A DNA stretch of 64,000 bases, taken from NCBI RefSeq assembly GCF_012844225.1, contig NZ_JABAGQ010000001.1, positions 496,001 to 560,000 of the forward strand, written 5' to 3'. The notes under the pieces were generated by a model. The model worked only from the letters and a program-made list of their open reading frames with translations. It ran no database searches and was not told the DNA's origin. Below are positions 41,602-51,100 of this stretch, piece after piece. The position numbers and the translations under genes were made by a program. The stretch's first letter is position 1. Each line of letters begins with the position of its first letter. The stretch comes from Rhodococcus sp. 105337 (lineage in GTDB: Bacteria; Actinomycetota; Actinomycetes; Mycobacteriales; Mycobacteriaceae).

Positions 41602-42975
41602 CTAGCGCGGTAGGCCGGGACTACGGCCGGGTGTCGCGGGGGCGCTGTATTCGCGGTGAGGAACGAATTCGAAGGTCAGCATCGCGAACGCTGCCGGCAG
41701 GAGGTACCGCAGTTTGAACAGGACGAACCGCCGGTCCGCTCCTGCGTGGAACTTGTCCAGATACCGATACAGCGACTCGAGTGCGATGACCGAGTCTCCG
41801 AGGCGGAACACCAAGCGCACCGCCGCCCGCCACCGGCCCGTGCCGTTCGGGCCGAGCAGGTCCGGGAACGGGGCGAATGCCAGCGACACCGACGTTCCGC
41901 CGGCGCTCCGGACGTGGTCGATGACCTCGACGGCCATCCGCTCGTCTGTGCCGTTCGGTGCCCGCGGACTGCGCCACGGTACGTCCAGGCTCCATTCGTC
42001 ACCGTGATGCGCAAGGCCGTAGCGCTGAAACCCGACGGGAACCATGTCCCGGTCGCGTGCGATGACGATCATCATGTCCGGGTACGTCCCGTCGAGAAGA
42101 TGGTCGAGGATCATGGAAAACCCCCGGCGCTGGTGGCCGGAGCGAGCGTGGGACACGATCTCGAGCAGTTGACTGCGCACTTCCGGGGAGAGGTCTCTCT
42201 CCGCGACGATCTCGGTGGTGACTCCCGCGTTCTGGCTGCGGTGTACCGCTTGGCGCAGATTGCGGAAACGCCTGCCGACGAGGGAAAAGTGTCCGACGTC
42301 GACGACCACGTCGCACCCGATACACACCGACCTCAGGCGCGGGCGACCCCGACCGCCCGCCTGCCACAACCGGGCGGTGGTCTCACTGGCCCCGAGAACA
42401 GCCACCCGCCATCCCCGGTCGGCAGCGAAGTGCGAGAAATCCGACAGCAGGTTGTCGAACGCCGGCGCGTGGCCCACCGGGTCGCCCGACACCACCGCGA
42501 TGCCGGCGCGGGTCCGATACCCGATCGCGGCGGTGCGGCCGGAATTGTAGAAGTACGACTTGGTCGAATTGAGCGCGAACGGCGCCAAAGGGTCGCCGCT
42601 GGACTCCCGCACGAGCGAGGCGATCCGACCCTCCTCCTCCGGCTCCGGCTTGCTCGCCACGGGAAGCACCAGCACGGGCCCCGACACCGCGATAGCGACG
42701 AACGCGACATGACTGTGTCCCCAGGCATACGCGAGACCGGCTACCAGCAGACACAGCAAGGCCGCTGCCGCGTGCATCCGGGTCACGGGACGGCGCAGCC
42801 AGACTCCGCGTGCGACGAACGCGATCGCCACAGCGAGGGCGACGATCAGCGCTGTGCCCCTACCTGTCCGATACGCCGAGATCTCGACCAGGATCATCGC
42901 GAGTAGGTACAAGCGGAGTCCGACGCGCTGCACGCCGGGTGTCGCAGAAGAAGCGGCGGATTGCAGGGTCGTCAT
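41602..42975 (-). CDS. DUF2156 membrane protein, short MprF/lysyl-PG synthase-like
   Basis: The 457-residue protein has four or five N-terminal membrane spans (about 14-105), followed by a soluble tandem-GNAT-like DUF2156 domain. The soluble part includes FALNSTKSYFYNSGRTAAIGY, GIAVVSGDPVG, HSQRRGFSMILDHLLDGT-like sequence, and VSLAFAPFPDLLGPNG. MprF and the LysX N-terminal part share this domain and aminoacylate phosphatidylglycerol, but full MprF has about 14 spans. Here the flippase portion is much shortened. The ATG at 42975 lacks a strong ribosome site. Confidence 0.72.
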   Translation of the reverse strand: MTTLQSAASSATPGVQRVGLRLYLLAMILVEISAYRTGRGTALIVALAVAIAFVARGVWLRRPVTRMHAAAALLCLLVAGLAYAWGHSHVAFVAIAVSGPVLVLPVASKPEPEEEGRIASLVRESSGDPLAPFALNSTKSYFYNSGRTAAIGYRTRAGIAVVSGDPVGHAPAFDNLLSDFSHFAADRGWRVAVLGASETTARLWQAGGRGRPRLRSVCIGCDVVVDVGHFSLVGRRFRNLRQAVHRSQNAGVTTEIVAERDLSPEVRSQLLEIVSHARSGHQRRGFSMILDHLLDGTYPDMMIVIARDRDMVPVGFQRYGLAHHGDEWSLDVPWRSPRAPNGTDERMAVEVIDHVRSAGGTSVSLAFAPFPDLLGPNGTGRWRAAVRLVFRLGDSVIALESLYRYLDKFHAGADRRFVLFKLRYLLPAAFAMLTFEFVPHREYSAPATPGRSPGLPR

Positions 42976-43133
42976 GGGTGTCTCTCGATTCTCCGGGACA
43001 TCGGGCGCCCCTACGACCGTATGCCGGATGAATCCCCGGCTCCGCGGTTTCGGATGAAGAGGGAGCGCTCGACAGCGCCGACACGGCGTATCCGGCACGT
43101 CGCCGGGGGTTGTGCTCGCTCAGGACGGCAGCA

Positions 43134-43165
43134 GCCCGCTCGAACCGGATCCGGTTCGAGCGGGC
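43134..43165. terminator. 32-bp perfect palindrome, terminator-like
   Basis: The arms GCCCGCTCGAACCGGA and its complement form a perfect 32-bp palindrome without loop, 18 nt after the SRPBCC stop. A transcript would fold into a very stable hairpin; no T-tract follows. TCGAAC and GTTCGA occur in it, but with 8-nt spacing, so it is not a LexA box. Confidence 0.6.
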
Positions 43166-43183
43166 GCACGGCCTCCGGGTGGT

Positions 43184-43669
43184 TCAGGCAGCTATCAGAT
43201 CGTCGATCTGGCCGATCGCTGACGAGGAGCCCTCGATGATCCCCATGTCCACAACCTTCTCGAGTGCTTCCGCCGACTCGTAGGTGCTCACGTACGTCGC
43301 CCGGGTGCCTCCGTCGTGCTCGGTGAAGGTGTACACGTTCACCGACACCGGCAGGATGGGATCGGGATTGAAATCCGCGTCGGCGAATCCGTCGGAAAAG
43401 GAGAAACTCGTCGGTTCGTCGACCGCGGTGACCTCCCAGTATCCCGGGTACTTCTCCCCTTCGGGACCGGACATGAAGTAGGTGATGCGTCCCCCGGGCG
43501 AAAGGTCGTGGTCCACGAATGTCGCGGGATATTCCGGAGGCCCCCAGACCTTTTCCAGTTGACGCGGGTCCGCGTAGATCTGCCAGACGCGCTCCACCGG
43601 TGCGGCGAAGTCCGCGGTGATCGTCAGGCTCAGGTTCTCGGTGTCCTTGCGAATGTCTGTCACAGGCAT
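43184..43669 (-). CDS. SRPBCC/AHSA1-like protein
   Basis: The 161-residue protein has the START-like fold: LSLTITADFAAPVERVWQIY, ADPRQLEKVWGPPEYPATFV, GRITYFMSGPEGEKYPGYWE and the final helix SAEALEKVVDMG. The family binds hydrophobic ligands; in bacteria it is commonly paired with an ArsR-type regulator. It starts 3 nt after the regulator stop, so the two form an operon. Confidence 0.9.
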   Translation of the reverse strand: MPVTDIRKDTENLSLTITADFAAPVERVWQIYADPRQLEKVWGPPEYPATFVDHDLSPGGRITYFMSGPEGEKYPGYWEVTAVDEPTSFSFSDGFADADFNPDPILPVSVNVYTFTEHDGGTRATYVSTYESAEALEKVVDMGIIEGSSSAIGQIDDLIAA

Positions 43670-43672
43670 GAC

Positions 43673-44014
43673 TCATTCCTCCTGGGTCGAGTCGGACGCG
43701 ATCAGTTCGTCGATGCGCGCGATACGGCCACGCCAGATCTGTTCCAGCTCGGTGAGCATCGAGGCCACCGACCGCACCGCTTCCACGTCGCCTCTGGCAA
43801 GCTGCTCCCGGCCGCTGCGACGCTTGGTCAGCAGACCGGCTCTCTCCAGCACGGCGACATGCTTCTGGACCGCGGCGAAACTCATGTCGTAGTGCGCCGC
43901 GAGTGCGGAGACCGAGCGCTCTCCTGCCAGCACCCGCCGCATGATGTCGCGGCGGGTGCGGTCTGCGAGTGCGTGGAACAGGGCGTCGGCCCGGTCCTCG
44001 TCGTCTCCGTTCAC
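43673..44014 (-). CDS. ArsR-family helix-turn-helix regulator
   Basis: The 113-residue product starts with GTG at 44014. A winged helix with FHALADRTRRDIMRRVLAGE, SVSALAAHYDMSFAAVQKHV and LERAGLLTKRRSGREQL is clear. No metal-binding Cys motif is seen, so the metal-sensing role of ArsR proper is unlikely. This subgroup is typically encoded with SRPBCC proteins. A perfect inverted repeat 12 bp upstream of the start is its probable operator. Confidence 0.9.
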   Translation of the reverse strand: MNGDDEDRADALFHALADRTRRDIMRRVLAGERSVSALAAHYDMSFAAVQKHVAVLERAGLLTKRRSGREQLARGDVEAVRSVASMLTELEQIWRGRIARIDELIASDSTQEE

Positions 44015-44025
44015 GACTCTCAACG

Positions 44026-44043
44026 TACAACCATACGGTTGTA
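44026..44043. promoter_or_regulatory. operator of the ArsR/SRPBCC operon
   Basis: TACAACCATACGGTTGTA has perfect 7-bp arms around ATAC. It lies 12 bp upstream of the GTG of the ArsR-like gene, where it would block transcription. The form is consistent with a dimeric winged-helix repressor. Confidence 0.65.
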
Positions 44044-44246
44044 GGTGCAATGGTTCCGCGCGGCCTTCCTTCCGGGCGCCTCGGCGAGTTCATATGTTGC
44101 GGCAGAGAGGGATACAGGAACCCAGGGGTCGCAGCCGAAGCGCGGGGTTAGTGTGGACCTGACGACGCGCACTGCGCGGAGGCGCAACCGGCGTCTCGAT
44201 GCGCACCTCACGGCACGCCGAGCCGTCGACCGGGCAGGGGCATCCG

Positions 44247-44942
44247 ATGAACGAGTTCGATCACGACAGCCTCGGCCGCGCCATGGCCCAGTTCGCCCGT
44301 ACGCTCGATTCCCAGGGTGCCGATCTGGACAGCACGCTGAGGCATATCACCGCAGCCGCGGTGCACCTGATCCCTGGTGCGGAATGTGCCGACATCCTCA
44401 CCGTCACCGGCCGCAACAAGTTCGTATCGCATGCGGCGACCTCACAGACCCCTTCTCGGATCGATTCGCTCCAGGCGAGACTCGGGGAGGGACCGTGCAT
44501 CGACGCGGCGGAAGACGTAATCGTCACCCGCAGCAACGATCTGTCGACGGAGTCGCGGTGGCCGACGTTCTCTCCACTGGCAGTCGAGGCCGGGGTACTG
44601 AGCGTGCTGTCGTTCCAGCTCTACACCGGTGACGATCAGGTAGGGGCGTTGAATCTCTTCGCGGGACAGCCACACGTCTTCGATGCGGAGTCGTTGCATC
44701 TGGGAGAAGTACTGGCTGCGCACGCTGCCATCGCGCTCGTGGCGGCACGACGGCAACTGCAACTGCAGTCCGCAGTCGCGTCGAGGGATCTGATCGGCCA
44801 GGCCAAAGGCATGATCATGGAACGCTTTTCCGTCGACGCCGAGCGCGCGTTCGAAATGTTGGTCGCCTTGTCGCAGGAGTCCAACACGCCGGTGGCCCGG
44901 ATCGCCGGTCGGATCGTCGAACTCGGCCCCGAGGGACGTTGA
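44247..44942 (+). CDS. GAF and ANTAR domain regulator
   Basis: The 231-residue protein has a GAF domain (about 20-165) with AVHLIPGAECADILTVTGR, SLQARLGEGPCIDA and VLSVLSFQLYTGDDQVGALN, and a C-terminal ANTAR domain (about 170-225) with RDLIGQAKGMIMERFSVDAE and AFEMLVALSQESNTPVARIA. ANTAR proteins bind paired hexaloop hairpins in nascent RNA to prevent termination; the GAF domain may sense a ligand. Their targets are normally encoded elsewhere. The ATG follows CAGGGGC. Confidence 0.9.
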   Translation: MNEFDHDSLGRAMAQFARTLDSQGADLDSTLRHITAAAVHLIPGAECADILTVTGRNKFVSHAATSQTPSRIDSLQARLGEGPCIDAAEDVIVTRSNDLSTESRWPTFSPLAVEAGVLSVLSFQLYTGDDQVGALNLFAGQPHVFDAESLHLGEVLAAHAAIALVAARRQLQLQSAVASRDLIGQAKGMIMERFSVDAERAFEMLVALSQESNTPVARIAGRIVELGPEGR

Positions 44943-44985
44943 TCGACGACCCGCGCCGACGCTCCGAGAAGCGAAGGTGCTCAGG

Positions 44986-45924
44986 TCAATCGCCGAAACG
45001 TGCGACCAGGCGGCCGGACACCTCGTTGCGACGCAGCCGTTCCAGGCCCGCCCCGATCTCCTCGAACGCGATGTCCGTATAGGCCGGTTCGATTTCACGA
45101 TCGAGCAGCAGGCCGCACACCTCTTCGATGTCCTGAACCGTGCCTCCCAGCGAACCGACGAGGGTCTTGCCGAGAATCGACGCGGACTGGATGGTGAAGG
45201 TCGGGAGCCCCAGACCGACCTGGACGACCGTTCCGGTCCCTCGCTTCACGGCGTCGACAGCTTTCTGCGTAGTGTCGAAGCCCGCGTAGTCGACCACGAG
45301 ATCGAAACCCTTGCCGGCCCATTCGGAGGCATCGCCCACGACATCGGCGACGCCTGCCGCCCGGGCCAGATCCCACACGGATTCCTTGGTTTCGGCGACA
45401 TGCACCTCGGCGCCCGCGAGTACCGCAGCGCGAGTACCGATCTGGCCCAGTCCTCCGTACCCGATGACACCGACCTTCATTCCGGTGCTGGCGTGGCCGA
45501 CCTTGATCATCGCGTGATAGGACGTCATTCCCGCATCGGTCGCGAGGGCCGCCAGCGACAGGTCGAGCCCCTCCGGCACACGGGCAAGATCAAGGGCATC
45601 GGCGACGAGTTTGTCGGCGAACCCACCGGGCGTGAACATCCCGAGCGGCGGGCGCACTCCGGAGGAACAGACGCCCACGACGTCGCCGACCTTCCAGCCC
45701 TCGACCCCGTCACCGACGGCGCTGATGACCCCGGCATTCTCATGCCCCTGGGTCATCGGCAGGAACGGCATGGTCCCTTCCCCGACCTCCATGTACATGA
45801 TGTCGCTGTGGCACAAGCCCGCAGCCTTGACGTCGATGACGACCTCTCCGGCACCCGGCGTCGGTTCCGGTACCTCGTTCAATGCGATCGGTTTACCGGA
45901 TCCTTCGAACTGCCATGCCCTCAT
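44986..45924 (-). CDS. MDR-family alcohol dehydrogenase lacking the structural zinc lobe
   Basis: The 312-residue protein has the catalytic zinc residues in AAGLCHSDIMYMEVGEG and GHENAG, and a nucleotide-binding VGVIGYGGLGQIGTRAAVLA. The region normally holding four structural Cys is shortened to VGVCSSGVRPPLGMFTPGGF with only one Cys, so only the catalytic zinc is expected. It probably oxidises alcohols with NAD(P); the substrate is unknown. The start at 45924 follows AAAGGTG. It converges on the GAF-ANTAR gene. Confidence 0.88.
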   Translation of the reverse strand: MRAWQFEGSGKPIALNEVPEPTPGAGEVVIDVKAAGLCHSDIMYMEVGEGTMPFLPMTQGHENAGVISAVGDGVEGWKVGDVVGVCSSGVRPPLGMFTPGGFADKLVADALDLARVPEGLDLSLAALATDAGMTSYHAMIKVGHASTGMKVGVIGYGGLGQIGTRAAVLAGAEVHVAETKESVWDLARAAGVADVVGDASEWAGKGFDLVVDYAGFDTTQKAVDAVKRGTGTVVQVGLGLPTFTIQSASILGKTLVGSLGGTVQDIEEVCGLLLDREIEPAYTDIAFEEIGAGLERLRRNEVSGRLVARFGD

Positions 45925-46060
45925 CGCTGCACCTTTCCGTTGGATCGGGCCGAAGCCGTGCGCCCGACTTCTTTCCACCGTAGACAGCCGCTCGTTGGAG
46001 CAGGGATGTTCGCCGTGATGGCAGAGTGGACTTCGACGGTTTCATCTATGAAAGGCAACG

Positions 46061-46516
46061 ATGGCGTTCTGGGATCAACTCAAGGCCAAGACCACCGAAC
46101 TGAGCGGTCAGCTCAAGACCAAGAGCGATCAGTTCCGGAACAAGGAATTCGCGAACGCGAGCATGGCCATGTGCGCGCTGATCGCGGCTGCCGACGGCAG
46201 TATCGATCCGAGCGAGCGGCAGAAGACCGCCGCGCTCATCATGAGCAACGACGTCCTGTCGGTCTTCCCGCCCTCCGAACTTCGTGAGAAGTTCGACTGG
46301 TACTGCAGCAAGCTCGAGTCCGACTTCGACTTCGGGAAGGTGGAGGCCACAGCCACCATCGCGAAGCTCAAGGCCAAGCAGGATCAAGCGCGTGCCGTGA
46401 TCCAGATCGGAATCATCATCGGCGGTGCCGACGGATTCTTCGACGATCATGAGAAGGCCGCGGTGCGGGGCGCGGCGCATGCGGTCGGCATCAACCCGGC
46501 AGAATTCGACCTCTGA
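46061..46516 (+). CDS. TerB-family tellurite resistance-like protein
   Basis: The 151-residue helical protein has ALIAAADGSIDPSERQKTAA and IGIIIGGADGFFDDHEKAAV. These two acidic ADGxxxxxE-like motifs of the TerB family bind divalent metal. TerB links membrane stress and tellurite resistance modules in other bacteria, but single terB genes are common and their role is unclear. The ATG follows AAAGGCAACG. A strong hairpin terminator follows its stop. Confidence 0.88.
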   Translation: MAFWDQLKAKTTELSGQLKTKSDQFRNKEFANASMAMCALIAAADGSIDPSERQKTAALIMSNDVLSVFPPSELREKFDWYCSKLESDFDFGKVEATATIAKLKAKQDQARAVIQIGIIIGGADGFFDDHEKAAVRGAAHAVGINPAEFDL

Positions 46517-46568
46517 CCGCAGTACACCTGCGGATCCGCCGCCCTTCGATCCGGGCGCACGCATAAAA

Positions 46569-46605
46569 AGAACGCTCGACCGGGGCCGACCCGGTCGAGC
46601 GTTCT
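46569..46605. terminator. 16-bp perfect hairpin terminator between convergent genes
   Basis: AGAACGCTCGACCGGG pairs perfectly with CCCGGTCGAGCGTTCT over the loop GCCGA, preceded by AAAAA and followed by CGTTCG. It lies between the TerB-like stop and the DUF1206 gene stop and should work in both directions. Confidence 0.85.
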
Positions 46606-46635
46606 CGTTCGTGGCGGCTTCGGCCGCCGCACGCA

Positions 46636-47478
46636 TCACATCTTCGCGTCGCGTGCCCGGACGAAGCTGTAGATGCCGTACATGATCAGCCCGAGTCCCA
46701 CCGCGATGAGCAGGAACACCCCGAACGGCTGCGCACCCAGCGTCTTCAACGCGGCGTCGAGACCGGAAGCCTTCTCCGGATCGGCCTGGAAGACCGCGGC
46801 GATCACGAGACCGCCGATCAGCGTGACGGCGACACCCTTGGCGATGTAACCGGCCATCCCGAGTCCGCGGACGAACGAACTCGTGTTGCCCTTCAGGTCT
46901 TCGACGAACTTCTTCGTCGCGCCCTTGTAGATGTGGTAGAGGCCGACACCGATGATCACGAGAGCAGCAACGACGAGCAGGAACTTTCCGCCGCCGGACT
47001 CGAGGAGACGCGCGGTGATACCGGAGCTCTGTTCACCGCTCGACTTGCCGCTACCACGCGCATACCCGAATGCCGTGAAGGCCAGACCGAAGTACACGAG
47101 AGCGACACCGACGGCCTTGATCCGGCCGAACGTCTCGTCCTTTTTGTCCTGGCCGGCCGACGACGAGTGCGCCGCCCCGCCGAGCACACCCTCCGCAAGA
47201 CGCCAGAGGGCCAATACGAAGAGCACGACGCACAGGACGGACAGCAGGAACTTGCCGCCGGGCTTGGCCGCGATTTCGGCCAGAGCGCCCGACTGTGATG
47301 CCTCCTCGTTGCTGCCCAGGGCAACGCGGATCGCGAGGTAGCCCACCAGCAGGTGCACCAGCCCACTACCGACGTAACCCGCGCGGGCGAGTCGCTCGAA
47401 CCAATGATTCCGTGAGAGCCGCCCCGTTACCGAGGAGCCCCTCGAAGTCGAAATTTGCCCTGTCACTTGTCCACCCAT
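46636..47478 (-). CDS. DUF1206-family membrane protein
   Basis: The 280-residue protein has six membrane spans in three similar pairs, with RNHWFERLARAGYVGSGLVH near the first span and KPGGKFLLSVLCVVLFVLAL, SGGGKFLLVVAALVIIGVGL and QPFGVFLLIAVGLGLIMYGI repeated in spans 2, 4 and 6. This triplicated motif is the DUF1206 signature. The function is unknown. It is divergent from the DoxX-like gene. Confidence 0.88.
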   Translation of the reverse strand: MGGQVTGQISTSRGSSVTGRLSRNHWFERLARAGYVGSGLVHLLVGYLAIRVALGSNEEASQSGALAEIAAKPGGKFLLSVLCVVLFVLALWRLAEGVLGGAAHSSSAGQDKKDETFGRIKAVGVALVYFGLAFTAFGYARGSGKSSGEQSSGITARLLESGGGKFLLVVAALVIIGVGLYHIYKGATKKFVEDLKGNTSSFVRGLGMAGYIAKGVAVTLIGGLVIAAVFQADPEKASGLDAALKTLGAQPFGVFLLIAVGLGLIMYGIYSFVRARDAKM

Positions 47479-47638
47479 CCTCCGGCACCGCGCGGCCGGC
47501 TTCGCTCGCCCACCCGATGCTCATCAACCTGCGCTCGTTGTCCTGTCCGGTATGCCCGAAGCCTTCGGAGATCAAACGCATTCGACTCGCAGTCGGTAGA
47601 TTGGCGAGCAGCATCGAAGCCGACCACGGAGGTTCGTC

Positions 47639-48046
47639 GTGCGAATTGCTCATATCCCGCTCCGAGTTGCCACCGGTGCATTCATCCTCAACTCGGGACT
47701 GGGAAAACGGAATCTTCCCGCTGAGAATGCGGAGGCACTGCAGGGCATGGCCTCGCAGGCGTTCCCCTTCGTCAAGCAGTGGCGTCCGACAACGTTCGGT
47801 ACGGCCTTGTCGACCGCCGAAATCGGGATCGGTGCAGCGCTACTGGCACCCGTCGTTCCGTCCTTCCTGGCGGGCGCGGCGTTGACGGCCTTCGGCGGCG
47901 GCATGATGGCGATGTACTGGAAAACCCCCGGCATGCACGAGGAAGGGGACCCGCGCCCCACCCAGGACGGACTGGCGCTCGCCAAGGACGTCTGGATGCT
48001 GGGCGGCGGCTTGACCTTGATGCTCGACGGGCTCCGCAAACGCTAG
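47639..48046 (+). CDS. small DoxX-like membrane protein
   Basis: The 135-residue protein starts with GTG after GGAGG at 6-nt spacing. It has RVATGAFILNSGLGKRNLPA, a 70-99 segment with TAEIGIGAALLAPVVPSFLA and AALTAFGGGMMAMYWKTPGM, and a final span. The layout resembles DoxX/DUF4267-type four-helix membrane proteins of unknown role. It lies 60 nt before putA and could be co-transcribed. Confidence 0.7.
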   Translation: MRIAHIPLRVATGAFILNSGLGKRNLPAENAEALQGMASQAFPFVKQWRPTTFGTALSTAEIGIGAALLAPVVPSFLAGAALTAFGGGMMAMYWKTPGMHEEGDPRPTQDGLALAKDVWMLGGGLTLMLDGLRKR

Positions 48047-48106
48047 CCGTCCGGAGCCGGACCGCCCCGTGCCACCGTGGGGGCGGTCGATGATCGGAGT
48101 GCAGCC

Positions 48107-51100
48107 ATGACGGAGAGCACGCACGCACCGTATCCACCCGGGGCGATCGCAGACGATGCGGTCACGCTCGCCCGCCGTTGGATCGAAGAGTCCGCCACCT
48201 CGACTCCCGACCGGGCAGGCCGCCAGCTGGCGGGTGTGCTGAAGGATCCGCACGGCCTCGACTTCACCGTCCGTTTCGTCGACGGGGTGATCCGTCCGGA
48301 GGACCCGACGGTCGCGGCGCACAACCTGGCCGAACTCTCCCGCGAGGTACCTTCCTTCCTTCCCTCTCATCTGCGACTGGCGTTGCGTGCCGGTGGCACG
48401 CTCGGTCCCGAGTTCCCCCACCTCGTCGTACCCGTCGCGCGCCGTGCGCTGCGGGCGATGGTCGGGCACCTGCTCGTCGATGCGACCGACCGGCGGCTCG
48501 GACGTGCCCTCGCCGTGATCCGGCGCCGTCGTGTGCGGCTGAACCTCAATCTGCTCGGGGAAGCGGTGCTCGGCGACAAGGAAGCGGCCCGCCGCTTCGA
48601 AGGCACACGGACGCTGCTGGCGCGCGACGACGTGGACTACGTGTCGATCAAGGTCTCCGCCACCATCGCCCCGCACGCCGCGTGGGGGTTCGACGAGGCC
48701 GTCACCGACATCGTGGAGAGGCTCACGCCGTTGTATCGGCTCGCGGCACAGTCGGCCCCACCCAAGTTCGTCAACCTCGACATGGAGGAATACCGCGACC
48801 TCGAACCGACCATCGCGGTCTTCACGAGACTGCTGGACCTGCCCGAGTTCCTGCACCTCGAGGCCGGCATCGTCGTCCAGGCTTATCTTCCCGATGCGCT
48901 CGCCGCGTTGATCCGGCTCCAGGAATGGGCTGCCGCCCGGCGTGCCCGCGGCGGCGCTCCCGTCAAGGTGCGCGTGGTCAAGGGTGCAAATCTGCCGATG
49001 GAACGCGTCGAGGCGGCGCTGCGCGGCTGGCCGCTCGCTACCTGGAGCACGAAACAGGACACCGACACGAACTACAAGCGGTTGCTGCACTACGCGCTGA
49101 CACCCCAACGGATCGACAACGTCCGGATCGGGGTCGCCGGGCACAACCTGTTCGATATCGCCTACGCCTGGCTCCTGGCAGGCAGACACGGCGTGCGACA
49201 CGGTGTCGATTTCGAGATGCTCCTGGGCATGGCGCAGAACCAGGCCGACGTGGTGCGCCGCCACGTAGGTGGTCTGGTGCTCTACACCCCCGTCGTGCAC
49301 CCCGAGGAGTTCGACGTCGCGCTGTCGTACCTGGTGCGCAGGCTCGAAGAAGGCGCGGGCCAGGACAACTACATGTCGGCCGTGTTCGATCTGCGCGAGG
49401 ATCCGTCGCTGTTCGAGCGGGAAGCGCAGCGATTCCGGGATTCGGTCGCTGCGCTCGACGAACGAGTCCCTGAGCCGAATCGGCGACAGGACCGCCACGA
49501 GGTTCCGGACGCCGCGGACGGCGAGGGCTTCTTCAACACCGCGGACACCGACCCGTCGCTGCCCCGGAATCTGGCCTGGGGGCGGGCGATCCTCGAACGG
49601 GTTCCCTCCTCCCGCCTCGGCTCGGACCTCGTTCGCGCGCACACGGTGACGTCGTCCGACCGGCTCGACGCCATCGTGGCGGCAGCGTCGGACGCAGGGC
49701 GGGGCTGGGGGGCGCGCAGTGCCGCGGACCGGGCTACGGTGCTCGAACGGGTCGCGCGGAGACTCGAGGCGCGTCGCGCCGACCTGTTGGAGATCATGGC
49801 GGCCGAGGGCGGCAAGACTCTCGACGAATCCGACCCGGAGGTCTCCGAGGCGATCGACTTCGCCCGCTACTACACCGACCGGGCACGCGATCTCGCAGCC
49901 GTGGACGGAGCCCGCTTCGTGCCCTCGGCGCTCACCGTGGTCACGCCGCCGTGGAATTTTCCGGTAGCGATCCCGGCAGGGTCGACGCTGGCGGCGCTGG
50001 CATCGGGGTCGGCGGTCGTGCTCAAGCCCGCCGCCCTGACCGCACGCTGCGGTTCCGTACTCGCCGAGGCAATGTGGGAAGCCGGGGTGCCGCGCGACGT
50101 GCTCCACCTCGTCCACCTGGGAGAACGCTCGCTGGGCACGCAACTGATCTCGGATCCTCGCGTCGACCGGGTCGTGCTCACCGGTGCCTACGAGACCGCA
50201 GAGCGATTTCGATCGTTCCGCCCGGGACTTCGGCTCATGGCCGAGACCAGCGGCAAGAACGCGATCGTGATGACACCGAGCGCCGATCCCGACGCCGCGG
50301 TGCGCGACATCGTGCAGTCGGCGTTCGGCCATGCGGGGCAGAAGTGCTCGGCTGCGTCGCTCGTCGTCCTCGTCGGGTCGGTGGCATCGTCACGGCGGTT
50401 CCGGGACCAGCTCGTCGACGCCGTCACGTCGCTCACTGTCGGGCCGGCGCACGACCCGCGTACCCGGATGGGGCCGCTCGTCGAACCTGCGCACGGGAAG
50501 CTGCTCGACGCCCTCACCACACTGGAACCGGGCGAATCGTGGTTGACGGCACCGCGTCGGCTCGACGACGAGGGCAGGTTGTGGACTCCGGGCGTGCGAG
50601 AGGGCGTGCAACGCGGGTCGCGCACGCATCTGGTCGAGTTCTTCGGTCCTGTGCTGGGAATCATGACCGCGGCGGACCTCGATGAGGCGATCGACATCCA
50701 GAACGAAGTCGACTACGGGCTCACCGCCGGTCTGCATTCGCTCGACACCGCGGAGATCGCCCGCTGGCTGGGCCGCGTCGAGGCCGGGAACGTGTACGTC
50801 AATCGCGGGATCACGGGTGCTGTGGTGCGCAGGCAACCGTTCGGCGGCTGGAAGAAGTCGTCGGTCGGCGCGGGATTCAAGGCGGGCGGTCCCCAGTACC
50901 TCTTCGGGTTCGGTTCATGGGAGTCGCTGCCGCACAAGGCCGTCGACGCCGTTGCTGCCGACGGAGCCACCGAGGCGGTCGTCGGCCGTCTCCTGACTGC
51001 GTCCCGAGAATGGACCGGCACCGATTCGGGGATGCTGCGCCGGGCGTTCGCCGATGACGCCCGCGTATGGCGTTCGGAGTTCGGCGTCCCGAAGGATGTC

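Noticed and set aside
43134-43165. Palindrome containing TCGAAC and GTTCGA as a second SOS box
   Set aside because: The half-sites are 8 nt apart rather than 4, and it lies after a stop codon, so a hairpin terminator is more likely.
47840-50332. 830-codon minus-strand frame opposite putA
   Set aside because: Antisense shadow of a gene with intact catalytic motifs; no recognisable protein.
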